NCBI GenBank assembly: GCA_934718085.1
Contig: CAKUZL010000002.1
Coordinates: 186,001-250,000 of the forward strand
DNA: 64,000 bases
DNA from: an uncultured Candidatus Melainabacteria bacterium
GTDB lineage: Bacteria > Cyanobacteriota > Vampirovibrionia > Gastranaerophilales > Gastranaerophilaceae
Direction: 5' to 3'
Below, piece after piece: positions 48,906 through 57,802 of this stretch; position 1 is the stretch's first letter, and each line of letters starts with the position of its first letter. Made by a program: the position numbers and the translations under genes. The notes under the pieces are model-generated. The model made no database searches and was not told where the DNA came from. It was given only the letters and a program-made list of their open reading frames with translations.

Positions 48906-50459
48906 TTACGCCGAAGGTTCGATTAATGTTCTGTATTGCAAAGCTTGTGCTATGTGCGCGGTTTCGATGTTTTCGCTTCCGTCAAGATCGGCAATCGTGC
49001 GCGACAATTTTAACGTTCTGTCGTAAGACCTTCCCGTAAGCGCGAATTTTTTGCTTGCCGCCTTCAAAAGGTCTTCGCATTCGGCGTTTAATTTACAGAA
49101 GATTTTTATCGTTTTGGCGTTTAATTCGGAATTTGTGTAAAACCCGTATCCTTTGTATCTTTCCGCCTGGATTTTTCGGGCTTTTTTGACCCGTTCTCTT
49201 ATACTTGCCGAAGATTCGCTTTCGAATTTTGCTCCGATAAGTTCTTCCGGCTTTAATCTCGGGACTTCGATTTGAATGTCTATTCTGTCTGTTAAGGGTC
49301 CGGAAAGTCCCGCTCTGTAACGCTGAATTTGATATTCCGTGCAGGTGCATTTTCTTTCTTTGTCGCCCAAATACCCGCAGGGACAAGGGTTCATCGTTCC
49401 GACAAGAATGAATTTTGCGGGATATTTAACGCTCATTTGCGCTCTCGAAATAACTATTTCGCCGTCCTCGAGCGGTTGACGCAGCGTTTCGAGAATTTGC
49501 CGCGGGAATTCGACAATTTCGTCCAAAAACAATATTCCGCGGTGAGCAAGCGTAATTTCGCCGGGTTTCGGGTTCGAACCTCCCCCGGTTATTCCCGCCG
49601 CCGATGCGGTGTGGTGAACCGTTCTGAAAGGACGTTTGACTATCAACGGTTTTTTTGTGTCAAGCAGTCCCGCGGTGCTGTAAATTTTTGTAAGCTCTAC
49701 CGCTTCTTCGGGCTCGGGGGGCGGAAGTATCGATGCAAAACATTTTGCAAGCAGCGTTTTTCCCGACCCGGGAGAGCCCGACATCAAGACGTTATGAGCC
49801 CCGGCGGCTGCCGTTTCCAATGCTTTTTTTGCTTTTATCTGTCCTTTTACGTCTTTGAAATCAAACGTATCGGGCGTTTCTTTCATCGCTTTTGCCATAT
49901 ATTCGGTTAAATTAACCTTTATTTCCGGAAGGCTTTGACGCTGTTCCGTGTCGGTTATGAAGTGATTAACCGCCGAAACAAGGTCTTTTGCGCCCCAAAC
50001 GGTTACTCCCGGCACCAATGCGGCTTCTTTGGCGTTCTCGAGAGGAACGACGATTTTTGTTATGCCCAAATCTTTTAATCCCGAAACTATAGGCAAAACG
50101 CCTCTTACGGCTCTTACCGAACCGTCCAGGGAAAGTTCTCCGATGAAAGCCGTGTCTTTGAATTCTTTGTCGTCAAGCTCTCCGCATGCCGCCAAAATCC
50201 CCATCGCAAGCGGCAAATCGTACATGCTTCCTTCTTTTTTTATGTCCGCGGGCGCAAGATTTATCGTTATTTTTTTTGCGGGAAGCTGAAATCCCGTGTT
50301 TTTTATCGCCGAACGCACTCTCTCTTTAGCCTCGGATACCGCAGTATCCGGTAATCCTACGATTATTATTGCGGGAAGCGAGTTGTTCATGTCGACTTCC
50401 GCCGTTACTTTGTGCGCGTCGAGCCCCGTCAACGCCGCAGTTAATACTCTTGCAACCAT
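48906..50459 (-). CDS. comM: ComM/YifB family Mg-chelatase-like AAA+ ATPase
   Basis: In transformable bacteria ComM is a branch-migration helicase that widens recombination during natural transformation. The 517 residues show the N-terminal Lon-protease-like domain (AAIIIVGLPDTAVSEAKERVR-type segment, NLAPADIKKEGSMYDLPLAMGIL). The AAA+ core follows (SGSPGSGKTLLAKCFASILPP, GGGSNPKPGEITLAHRGILFLDE, FPRQILETLRQPLEDGE, FILVGTMNPCPCGYLGD), with a zinc-finger-like CPCGYLGDKERKCTC and a C-terminal helical lid. Third of a four-gene operon. Confidence 0.93.
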   Translation of the reverse strand: MVARVLTAALTGLDAHKVTAEVDMNNSLPAIIIVGLPDTAVSEAKERVRSAIKNTGFQLPAKKITINLAPADIKKEGSMYDLPLAMGILAACGELDDKEFKDTAFIGELSLDGSVRAVRGVLPIVSGLKDLGITKIVVPLENAKEAALVPGVTVWGAKDLVSAVNHFITDTEQRQSLPEIKVNLTEYMAKAMKETPDTFDFKDVKGQIKAKKALETAAAGAHNVLMSGSPGSGKTLLAKCFASILPPPEPEEAVELTKIYSTAGLLDTKKPLIVKRPFRTVHHTASAAGITGGGSNPKPGEITLAHRGILFLDEIVEFPRQILETLRQPLEDGEIVISRAQMSVKYPAKFILVGTMNPCPCGYLGDKERKCTCTEYQIQRYRAGLSGPLTDRIDIQIEVPRLKPEELIGAKFESESSASIRERVKKARKIQAERYKGYGFYTNSELNAKTIKIFCKLNAECEDLLKAASKKFALTGRSYDRTLKLSRTIADLDGSENIETAHIAQALQYRTLIEPSA

Positions 50460-50478
50460 CTTACGTCCTTTTTTCGTA

Positions 50479-51006
50479 TTATACCACGTTCAAAGGATTA
50501 GTGCGCGTTTCTTTTCGATTTGTTTTTTCGTAAAGCTCTTTTGCTCCGGTATTTCGGATATAATCGAGAATTGCGCCTCCGATTTCTTCCGTCGGATCAA
50601 AGTATTTTCCGGTCGGAAAAAACGTTTGTTTCAACATCATTTTCATCAAAGGTCCGAAAGCATCCGGTACCTGCGTTTTTCGGTATATTCCCGCCAAATA
50701 AACCTGAATGTTCGGGTTGTCGGTGTCATTGAATTTCGAAATGACGGGATAAAGCTTATCCACACCTTTTACGCCTTTCTCGAGCATTCTGTCCAGTACG
50801 TACAAACCTTCACAAATTTCCTTTTCGTTTTTTGCTTTGTTCAAAAATTCGGAAACCTCGGGAAGCGCGCTTTCTCTTTTGTTTACAATCCTTTCGACCC
50901 TTTCGAAATCAAATTCGAAATGATTTCTTTTTTCGTTAGGAAGTCGCGTATTTTTTCCGAGCCCCGAAACATCAGCTCCGATAAGGTTTTTCGTGTTCGT
51001 TATCAT
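50479..51006 (-). CDS. Orphan helical protein (175 aa)
   Basis: Not recognised. The sequence is soluble and mostly alpha-helical, with HEAT/ARM-like periodicity in VSEFLNKAKNEKEICEGLYVL and LYPVISKFNDTDNPNIQVYL. The N-terminal ~25 residues are polar. No signal peptide, membrane segment or catalytic motif. It lies 3 nt after the CPHG protein gene and 19 nt before comM, all on the same strand, so it shares their transcript. Whether it takes part in DNA uptake or recombination is unknown. Confidence 0.65.
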   Translation of the reverse strand: MITNTKNLIGADVSGLGKNTRLPNEKRNHFEFDFERVERIVNKRESALPEVSEFLNKAKNEKEICEGLYVLDRMLEKGVKGVDKLYPVISKFNDTDNPNIQVYLAGIYRKTQVPDAFGPLMKMMLKQTFFPTGKYFDPTEEIGGAILDYIRNTGAKELYEKTNRKETRTNPLNVV

Positions 51007-51009
51007 ATC

Positions 51010-51645
51010 CTATGCTCCTTTTGAAAGATGTGCCGTCAAGGCTTCTCTCGTCTCGGTTTCGTCTTCTTCTCCGCCGAAAATTGCCTTAAAAAGTTTTGAA
51101 ACGTTCTTTTTTATTGCTTTTATTGCTTTTTCGGCTTTTTCTTTCACAAAATTCTTTACTTCTCCGAATATTGCCGCGAGTTTTTCTCCGAGATTTATAA
51201 GTTGTCCCTTGAAAAATTCCGCGCCGCGAGTCAAAGCCGCGGTAAATTCCGCAAACTTGACCGCAATCGTCAAAATCGGCATAAAAACGACCGCATTCAG
51301 AACTTTTACAACCGTTGCGACGGGCTGAGGCAGCATTTGAGCAAGCGTTTCAATTCTTGCCGCAAAATTCTCTTTCATTGTTTTTAAAAAGTTCGCGGCA
51401 TTCTCCGCCTGCGCCGAAAGACTTTGCAAAACCCTTGTGTTTGCCTGCTCGAGGCTTTCTCTGTACCTCATTTGCATTCCCACGGAATAGCATTTTGCGT
51501 ACGACCACTCTCCGGCGTTGCTCTTTTTTACGCTCGAGCCTCCTCCGCCTCCGGTTCCGTTACATATCGGGCATGCTCCTATCGGAAATCCGTGAGGGCA
51601 TGTCGCACCCGCTACGGGCGCCCCTGTTGCTGCAGCTTGCGGCAT
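51010..51645 (-). CDS. Protein with CPHG-x4-CPIC putative metal-binding motif and helical tail (211 aa)
   Basis: Not recognised. Residues 16-28 read CPHGFPIGACPIC, a compact set of Cys and His that could bind zinc, followed by a Gly-rich hinge NGTGGGGGSS. The rest is helical, with a hydrophobic part (VVKVLNAVVFMPILTIAVKF, about 105-130) and a Lys-rich amphipathic end. First gene of the operon that runs through a 175-aa orphan to comM and the helicase. The function is unknown. Confidence 0.65.
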   Translation of the reverse strand: MPQAAATGAPVAGATCPHGFPIGACPICNGTGGGGGSSVKKSNAGEWSYAKCYSVGMQMRYRESLEQANTRVLQSLSAQAENAANFLKTMKENFAARIETLAQMLPQPVATVVKVLNAVVFMPILTIAVKFAEFTAALTRGAEFFKGQLINLGEKLAAIFGEVKNFVKEKAEKAIKAIKKNVSKLFKAIFGGEEDETETREALTAHLSKGA

Positions 51646-51903
51646 TTTTCCTTCTCTTCTCTCCGGCGTATGTTTTTTGCGTAAATTCCAAGTTTACTTT
51701 CCTTTATACCCGAAGTACTTGTAAATCCCGTTTCGACAAGTGTTCCGACTTTACGGTCGCGGTACGGCATCGGATTTTCACCGAACTTTCCTTGCTCGAA
51801 ACATTTTCACCGTTTATTCTAATTCAAACAAGCCCGATTTGCAATATTTTCTCTGCCCGTTTTCCCGATTGACTTTCTTGTGAAATTCGTTAATTTTTAC
51901 GAT

Positions 51904-52404
51904 ATGAAAAGATTTTTTGTCATACTTTGTGCAATCGTTTTTGTTCAAATTTCGGCATTCCCCGCGGTCTTGCAGGGCGGGGTGTCGAAAAACGTTCCGC
52001 AGGGATTTTTCGGTGTCTGGAAAGTCGCTGCGGTGCTTGAATCCACGACAAATCCCTCCATGTTTTCTCCCGCAACAAACGAGGTGTGGAACTTATTGCG
52101 CGACGGTAACGTCTTAACTTTAACAAATCCCGTTTCGGGTGCCGTTGCGTCAATCACCGTTACGGAATCGGGCTCCGACACGTTTACGTTCGTTCGCAAA
52201 ACGGGCGACGGCGACGAAAACGTCATCGAAACCGTGAAGCTGAATTTAAAAGATGACAAATTCCTCGGTCTTGATACAATGGTTGTAAGAACTTATAAAA
52301 ACGGCGCGAAAATCAGAGAAGTAAAAGCCCGTTACAAGCTTGCCGCGGTCAAAATCGGCAGCGAGAAAGACGCGCGCCTTTTTATGCAGACGTTCGCTTA
52401 CTGA
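51904..52404 (+). CDS. Small exported protein (166 aa)
   Basis: A signal peptide is clear: MKRFFVILCAIVFVQISAFPA, with cleavage likely after AFPA. The mature part is beta-rich (GFFGVWKVAAVLESTTNPSM, VWNLLRDGNVLTLTN, AVASITVTESG, VVRTYKNGAKIREVKARYKL), in the style of a small lipocalin-like or immunoglobulin-like barrel, but no family was recognised. A longer frame from a GTG at 51880 was rejected because the signal peptide starts at this ATG. No ribosome-binding site is present; TTGACT and a weak TAATTT precede the ATG at distances that suggest a leaderless mRNA. Confidence 0.65.
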   Translation: MKRFFVILCAIVFVQISAFPAVLQGGVSKNVPQGFFGVWKVAAVLESTTNPSMFSPATNEVWNLLRDGNVLTLTNPVSGAVASITVTESGSDTFTFVRKTGDGDENVIETVKLNLKDDKFLGLDTMVVRTYKNGAKIREVKARYKLAAVKIGSEKDARLFMQTFAY

Positions 52405-52423
52405 CAATAAGGAGAAACCGAGT

Positions 52424-53371
52424 ATGACGGAAATATTTGATTGTGACACTATTATCATCGGCGGAGGTCCCGCGGGCATGAGCGCGGGTATTTATGCGGC
52501 AAGAGGTAATCTCAAAACTGCCGTTCTCGATGCTTCGATGTTCGGCGGGCAGCCCGTAAACTACGGAGAAATCGAAAACTACCCCGGATTTTCGCTCATC
52601 GGCGGCTTTGAACTCGCGGAAAAATTCGAAGAACATCTCGATAAATTCGGTGTTCAAAAATTTCCCTATGCCGAAATCACCGAAGTTGACCTGCTTTCCG
52701 ACGTAAAAACCGTCAAAACCGACGATAAAATCTTTCGCGCGAATTCCGTAATAATCGCAACCGGTGCGCATGCCAAAAAACTCGGAATAAAAGGCGAAAA
52801 CGAGTTCGTCGGACGAGGCGTAAGCTATTGTGCCGTTTGTGACGCGGCGTTTTACAAAGATAAAACGGTTTGTGTCGTCGGCGGAGGAAATTCCGCGCTC
52901 GAAGAAGCATGCTACCTTACGAAATTTGCAAAAAAAGTCTTTATCGTTCATCGAAGAGATGAGTTTCGCGCGGATAAAGTCGTTGTCGAAAAAATGCTTT
53001 CCAACCCCAAAATCGAATGCGTTCTGAACTGCGTTCCCGTTGAAATTTGCGGAAATTCGGTCGTCGAAAAAATCGTTTTGAAAAACAAAAACAACGACGA
53101 AATTCTTGAATTGCCGACGGACGGTGTGTTTCCGTATATCGGTTTGGAACCCGAAACGGCGCTTTTCGGAGGTGTTTTGGACACCGACGAAAAAGGTTTC
53201 CTCAAAACAGATTCGAACATGCAAACCTCAGTCCCGGGCGTTTTTGCAGCAGGTGACGTGAGAAACACCCCGTTAAGGCAGGTCATTACCGCCGCCGCGG
53301 ACGGTGCGGTCGCGGCGTGCTCCTGCGTAAAATACGTCGATGCGGTCAAAAACAAGGTTTCCGTCGTTTAA
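52424..53371 (+). CDS. trxB: Thioredoxin reductase
   Basis: NADPH-dependent flavoenzyme that reduces thioredoxin. The 315 residues contain the FAD site TIIIGGGPAGMSAGIYAARG, FGGQPVNYGEIENYPGF, IIATGAHAKKLGIKGE, the redox pair SYCAVCDAAFY, the NADPH site VCVVGGGNSALEEACYLTKFA with HRRDEFRA, and the end FAAGDVRNTPLRQVITAAADGAVAA. A GGAG site lies 9 nt before the chosen ATG. An upstream frame from 52340 overlaps the previous gene and adds an unrelated basic leader, so it was rejected. Confidence 0.93.
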   Translation: MTEIFDCDTIIIGGGPAGMSAGIYAARGNLKTAVLDASMFGGQPVNYGEIENYPGFSLIGGFELAEKFEEHLDKFGVQKFPYAEITEVDLLSDVKTVKTDDKIFRANSVIIATGAHAKKLGIKGENEFVGRGVSYCAVCDAAFYKDKTVCVVGGGNSALEEACYLTKFAKKVFIVHRRDEFRADKVVVEKMLSNPKIECVLNCVPVEICGNSVVEKIVLKNKNNDEILELPTDGVFPYIGLEPETALFGGVLDTDEKGFLKTDSNMQTSVPGVFAAGDVRNTPLRQVITAAADGAVAACSCVKYVDAVKNKVSVV

Positions 53372-53484
53372 AACCGGCAAAGACAGTTTGTCTCCCGACG
53401 AAAAATTTGATAAAATCGTTACAAAACTTAAATAAAACCTCGTTTTTCTTCATAACGCTTGTAAAAACCGAAAATAAATAATAA

Positions 53485-53505
53485 AATCGTTTTATAAAAA
53501 CGATT
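53485..53505. promoter_or_regulatory. 21-bp perfect palindrome upstream of the GGDEF-EAL gene
   Basis: AATCGTTTT and AAAACGATT form a 9-bp perfect inverted repeat around ATA, 21 nt before the ATG. It has the size and symmetry of a dimeric repressor site and overlaps likely promoter sequence. No T tract follows in either direction sufficient for a terminator. Confidence 0.4.
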
Positions 53506-53526
53506 GTGAGGATTTAACAAACGATT

Positions 53527-55818
53527 ATGAACGAATTTCAGGATTTGAACGTTTATAAAAACAAAGCTCGGTTGTTGCAAAAGTTTACAAAAATTCTTTC
53601 CGCGACAACCGTTGTTTTGTTTATTCTTGCGGGCGGTTTTTTGTTCTATATGCTTGCCGCGTCGCATATTTCGGCCGAGGATTATTTGGTTCAAACCGCC
53701 GAACAAACGGCGTCCAACATCAGGGGCAGAATCAAAGGCGATTTGCGAATGCTTGAGGTGTTGTCTTCAAACCTCTCTTCCGTCGCGTCTTTCGGCTCGG
53801 AACCTTCCGTCAAAAACTTTTTGCAACAAAAAGTTAAAGATACCAAATTTTATGCGCTTTCGTTTTCTTACCCCGACGGAAAAACGATAAAAATCGAGTC
53901 GAACGGTCGGCTTTCTTCCAAAAATATTTTAAGCGAAGATTGCTTTCAATCGGCAATGGAAGGCGTTTCGTGTTTTGCCGACAGAACTTCGTCGCCTGCC
54001 GCAAAATCCGGGTTTGTAAATAAATATTACGTTCCCGTTTATGACGGCTCAAAAGTGGTCGGAGTTTTGGGTGCCGCGGTCGATACGGACATTTTTTCGA
54101 AAATTCTCGCCTATAACGATTTTGACGGTTCCGCAGCAAACGACATTATTTCCTCGAACGGTGATTATGTCCTTAAAGACTCGGTTTTCACTTCTTCCGC
54201 AAACAATATTTTTAAAGAAAACATCAAATTTGTCTCCGAATCACCCGAATCCGTTCTGAAAAAATTTCAAACCGAAGGTAAGGGTACGTTTTGGTACAGG
54301 CATGCCGACGGTTCGCGGTATTTGGCGGCTTTTGCCCCTATCGGATACAATAATTTTCTGGCTCTGACTTCGGTTTCTCACGGCGTAATCACAATGAACG
54401 TCGACAGCATTTCGCTTGTCGTTTTCGGAATTGTCGGGTTGATTTGCGTGATTTTGATTTTGTTTCTGTTTTACGTTCAAAAAACCGGAAACGAAACCGA
54501 AAAGGCGGTTTTGGACTATATCTTCAGAGACAAAATTACAGACGGAACGAATCAAACAAAATTCTTTCTTGACTCAACCGAAATTTTGACTTCCTCGAAA
54601 TACGCCAAATATGCTCTTATTTCGGTCAATTTAACAAAATTCAAAATAATAAACGAACTGTACGGACACGAAAAAGCTGACAAAATCTTAAAAAACGTTT
54701 ACGACATAATTTGTGTAAACCTTACTCCCGGCGGGCTTGTAACTCGTATCGGCAGTAATTTTGTCGTTTTGATGACGTACGATAAACCTGAATTTTTGAT
54801 AAAATATTTTGTTAAAAAAGTCGAAGAAACGTTGATTAATTTTAACACGCAAATAATGCCTCATCTTAACGAAGAAAATGGTATAAAGGTTGTTTCGAAA
54901 CTGAATGCGACATTCGGAATTTATCTCGTCTCGGATAAAACGGTTTCCGTTCGTCAAATGTACGACCGCGCGGTTTTCGCGCTCAAAAACATTGTTCCGG
55001 GCTCGACTTACGAGTTTTACAACGAAAATATCAGAACCAAAATTCTTGCCGAAAAAGCTCTCGAGGAAGAAATGGTTCCTGCCTTACAAAACGGGCAATT
55101 CAAGATGTTTTTGCAGCCCGAGTACGATATAAAAACGGGGGCTCACCTCGGTGCGGAAGCTCTTGTTCGGTGGAATCATCCGACGCGCGGAATTATGCTT
55201 CCCGACGCGTTTTTGCCGACTTTCGAAAAAAACGGTTTTATTTTGAATATCGATGAATACATGTGCGAGCAGGTTTTTAAATTTTTGTACGACCGAAAGC
55301 AAAATAATTTACCGCTTTTCCCGATTTCGGTGAATATTTCCAAAATCGGCAGAAACAATGAAATATTTGCGGAAACCGTTATCGCGACTGCTCAACGGTA
55401 CGGTATCGAGACAAAATACGTGGTTTTCGAGCTTTCGAACATTTCCGACCCGGACGACATGAAAAATTTCGAAGAAGTTGTCCATAAGCTTCAATCGTAC
55501 GGTTTTGCGGTTGCTTTCGATAATTTCGGAGTCGGCTCGTTCTCGTTCGACGTTTTGAAAAATTCTTCCGTTAACGTGATAAAGCTCGATCGATCGTTTA
55601 TTGCGGGCGAACTCGGGGATGCAAAGGGCAGAACGGTTGTTCTGAGCGTATTGAACCTTGCTTCGAGATTAAACGTTCCGACCGTGGCAACGGGCATTGA
55701 AACCGTCAATCAGGCTAAATTCCTGTCTGCCGCGGGTTGCGGCATTGCTCAGGGATTCTTGTACGGACGCCCGGTTCCCGCCGAAGAATACTCGAAAGTC
55801 TTTCTTCAAAACGGTTAA
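53527..55818 (+). CDS. Membrane sensor with degenerate GGDEF and degenerate EAL domains
   Basis: A 763-residue inner-membrane receptor. Membrane helices at about 22-44 and 295-318 enclose a periplasmic Cache-like sensor (FYALSFSYPDGKTIKIES, KYYVPVYDGSKVVGVLGAAV). The GGDEF domain (about 335-500) has lost its signature: RIGSNFVVL stands where RxGGDEF is expected. The EAL domain (about 515-760) keeps EALVRW, SVNIS, VIKLDRSFI and GIAQGFLYGRP, but DDFGTG has become DNFGVG and the ELTE glutamate is Asn (FELSNISD). Both catalytic activities are probably lost. It may bind c-di-GMP or act as a signalling scaffold. Confidence 0.85.
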   Translation: MNEFQDLNVYKNKARLLQKFTKILSATTVVLFILAGGFLFYMLAASHISAEDYLVQTAEQTASNIRGRIKGDLRMLEVLSSNLSSVASFGSEPSVKNFLQQKVKDTKFYALSFSYPDGKTIKIESNGRLSSKNILSEDCFQSAMEGVSCFADRTSSPAAKSGFVNKYYVPVYDGSKVVGVLGAAVDTDIFSKILAYNDFDGSAANDIISSNGDYVLKDSVFTSSANNIFKENIKFVSESPESVLKKFQTEGKGTFWYRHADGSRYLAAFAPIGYNNFLALTSVSHGVITMNVDSISLVVFGIVGLICVILILFLFYVQKTGNETEKAVLDYIFRDKITDGTNQTKFFLDSTEILTSSKYAKYALISVNLTKFKIINELYGHEKADKILKNVYDIICVNLTPGGLVTRIGSNFVVLMTYDKPEFLIKYFVKKVEETLINFNTQIMPHLNEENGIKVVSKLNATFGIYLVSDKTVSVRQMYDRAVFALKNIVPGSTYEFYNENIRTKILAEKALEEEMVPALQNGQFKMFLQPEYDIKTGAHLGAEALVRWNHPTRGIMLPDAFLPTFEKNGFILNIDEYMCEQVFKFLYDRKQNNLPLFPISVNISKIGRNNEIFAETVIATAQRYGIETKYVVFELSNISDPDDMKNFEEVVHKLQSYGFAVAFDNFGVGSFSFDVLKNSSVNVIKLDRSFIAGELGDAKGRTVVLSVLNLASRLNVPTVATGIETVNQAKFLSAAGCGIAQGFLYGRPVPAEEYSKVFLQNG

Positions 55819-55885
55819 ATTCGAAGTTTTAGGCAAAAATCGGACTTGTAAAACCGAACCGACGATAAAATTTAGAACGCAAACT

Positions 55886-55915
55886 AAAAGCACCCGCCTG
55901 AAGCGAGTGCTTTTT
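55886..55915 (+). terminator. Terminator of the GGDEF-EAL gene
   Basis: AAAAGCACCCGC pairs with GCGAGTGCTTTT (one mismatch) around CTGAA, followed by more T. Confidence 0.82.
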
Positions 55916-56015
55916 TGTAAAAATATTTTGTCTTTCGTCGCGGGTGCGGGGTTAAATTCATTACGGGAGAATTATTTGCCTGCGAGGCTTTTCGACCGTA
56001 ACAAAGCCCTACCGT

Positions 56016-56630
56016 TCAGGCCCTTGCAAGGTGAGGAAGACCGCCTCCGTAGACCATTTCGATGACTTTCAGCATAAATTCCCTCGGGGCTTCCTGTCTT
56101 GCAACGTAGATTCTGTTGTTCGAAATATGTCGCGTACGCATTTCGCAAGGTTCGTTTTTGTCCGCGCAAACGTATAACGACGCGACTTCGGAGTCAATCA
56201 GTTTGTTGAGGAAGTTTTCGGGATTAGTCTGCATTATCGAGAAACAGTCTCCGTCTACCGCCAAAATTCTGCAACAGTTTTGGAATTCCGGCAATTTGTC
56301 GGGACGTCTTATAAATTGAGGTTTGTCGTTTGTCAGTGTCGTAAACCCTACTTTTCTCCACATTACCGAAATTTGAGCCGTTTGAAATTTTTCGTCGAAC
56401 TTACAGTAAATGTCGTCGGACGAAATGCCTCGAGACGCGAATGATTGTTTGAAATAATCAACCGTGGTTTCGACATGTCTGCAAAGTTGCATGAACATTT
56501 CTTCCGTATCCGCAAGAGCGTTTTTGTAGTCGATGTATTGCGTGTACAGGTGCGATGCGACGATATTCATCCGCTCTCTTATGACCGCCGATTGCGCCGA
56601 CGTGTTTAAGCCCGTAAAATCTTTATCCAT
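56016..56630 (-). CDS. Orphan soluble protein (204 aa)
   Basis: Not recognised. The N-terminal half is helical (IRERMNIVASHLYTQYIDYK, CRHVETTVDYFKQSFASRG). The C-terminal half mixes short strands and helices (CRILAVDGDCFSIMQTNPEN, MRTRHISNNRIYVARQEAPR). It has six scattered cysteines but no paired CxxC. No signal peptide or membrane segment. Codon use matches the genome and the gene fills the space between terminators, which supports it as real. Confidence 0.6.
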   Translation of the reverse strand: MDKDFTGLNTSAQSAVIRERMNIVASHLYTQYIDYKNALADTEEMFMQLCRHVETTVDYFKQSFASRGISSDDIYCKFDEKFQTAQISVMWRKVGFTTLTNDKPQFIRRPDKLPEFQNCCRILAVDGDCFSIMQTNPENFLNKLIDSEVASLYVCADKNEPCEMRTRHISNNRIYVARQEAPREFMLKVIEMVYGGGLPHLARA

Positions 56631-56703
56631 AATGCCCTTTCAGACTTATATTATAATCGCTTTTTGCCTGCCGGGTATCATTGTTTTGAGGTATTTTTCG
56701 AAT

Positions 56704-56731
56704 TTGCCTTTTTGCAAAAAAACGATATAAT
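56704..56731 (+). promoter_or_regulatory. Promoter of the Fmt-like gene
   Basis: TTGCCT, a 16-nt spacer, then TATAAT. It lies 55 nt before the ATG, with an AAAGGA ribosome-binding site in between. Confidence 0.55.
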
Positions 56732-56785
56732 CGGTTTATATTCTATAAAAAAAATATTCTTCATGCAAGTAATAAAGGATTTTTT

Positions 56786-57739
56786 ATGCAGAAAATAATT
56801 ATTGCGGGTACGGGTCCGATGTTTGCTCATATCGTGTCTGCCGCCGTAGGTGCGGGAACTTTCCCCGTTGCGGTTTTGAGGCATGAAAAAATTCGCGTAA
56901 ATCCTTTTTTGTTGTTTTTTAAGGACATTTTTGCCCCGAGTCGCGAAAAATCGTTTATTAACGGATATAATCTCAAAGAACTCGACGTTACGTCGTTGAA
57001 TTCCGAAAAATTTGCAAAATTTTTGAAACAAAACAATATCGATGCGGTTTTTGTCGCGTCATGGAGTGAAAAAATTCGCCCCGAGATTTTAAAAATTCCC
57101 AAAGCGGGGTTTATAAACATTCATCCGTCGCTTTTACCGGCGTACAGAGGTGCAAATCCATACGCACGGGTTATTTTGAATAACGAAACAAAAACAGGCG
57201 TGACGTTTCATCTGATGGACGAAAACCTTGATACGGGCGCGATTTTGCTCCAAAAAGAGGTTCCCGTTTTTCCGGAAGACAACGGAATTACTTTGCGCGG
57301 AAGGTGCGCGGATGCCGCAAAAAAACTTATGATTCAAATGCTTGACTTGCTTGATAATTCTACGATTTTTCCCGTAAATCAAAACGAAAAAAAAGCTTCG
57401 TATTTTCCTCAAATCGATATTTCCGAGACTATTTTGAATTTCAAAAATTCGTCCGCAGAAGACATTTTGCGTAAAATCAGGGCTTTTACACCGTGGACGA
57501 AAACGTACATTCCGTTTAAATCGTCATTTTTTACTTTTGTATTGTGCAAAAAAGCTTTGAGCTCGTTTGAAAAAAATCTCCCGGGCTCGATTGTCGAAAT
57601 ATCTCGAAATTCTCTTACGGTTGTTTGCGCCGATAACGTAGCGTTGACGTTTTCGGGTGTGAAAAAGCTCGGGTTGAATTTGTTCTTTACAAATCTTTAT
57701 ATGAAATACCTTGTAAAATGCGGCGATTGTGCGATTTAA
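56786..57739 (+). CDS. Formyltransferase of the methionyl-tRNA formyltransferase family
   Basis: A 317-residue enzyme that would use 10-formyltetrahydrofolate. The catalytic segment is FINIHPSLLPAYRGANPYARVILN (Asn, His), then TKTGVTFHLMDENLDTGAILLQKEV (Asp). A linker and a C-terminal domain starting near AFTPWTKTYIP follow, as in Fmt. The N-terminus (IIIAGTGPMFAHIVSAAV) differs from the common MGTPxFA pattern. It could be a divergent Fmt or a relative acting on a sugar nucleotide; length and C-terminal domain favour the Fmt-like group. Confidence 0.65.
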   Translation: MQKIIIAGTGPMFAHIVSAAVGAGTFPVAVLRHEKIRVNPFLLFFKDIFAPSREKSFINGYNLKELDVTSLNSEKFAKFLKQNNIDAVFVASWSEKIRPEILKIPKAGFINIHPSLLPAYRGANPYARVILNNETKTGVTFHLMDENLDTGAILLQKEVPVFPEDNGITLRGRCADAAKKLMIQMLDLLDNSTIFPVNQNEKKASYFPQIDISETILNFKNSSAEDILRKIRAFTPWTKTYIPFKSSFFTFVLCKKALSSFEKNLPGSIVEISRNSLTVVCADNVALTFSGVKKLGLNLFFTNLYMKYLVKCGDCAI

Positions 57740-57747
57740 TCAATTTT

Positions 57748-57777
57748 TTGACCGAATTTCCGGCATGATGATATACT
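57748..57777 (+). promoter_or_regulatory. Promoter of the YhaM-like gene
   Basis: TTGACC, an 18-nt spacer, then TATACT, with AAAGGA before the ATG at 57803. Confidence 0.6.
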
Positions 57778-57802
57778 CGTCTTGTAGAAAAAGGAAACAA
57801 AA

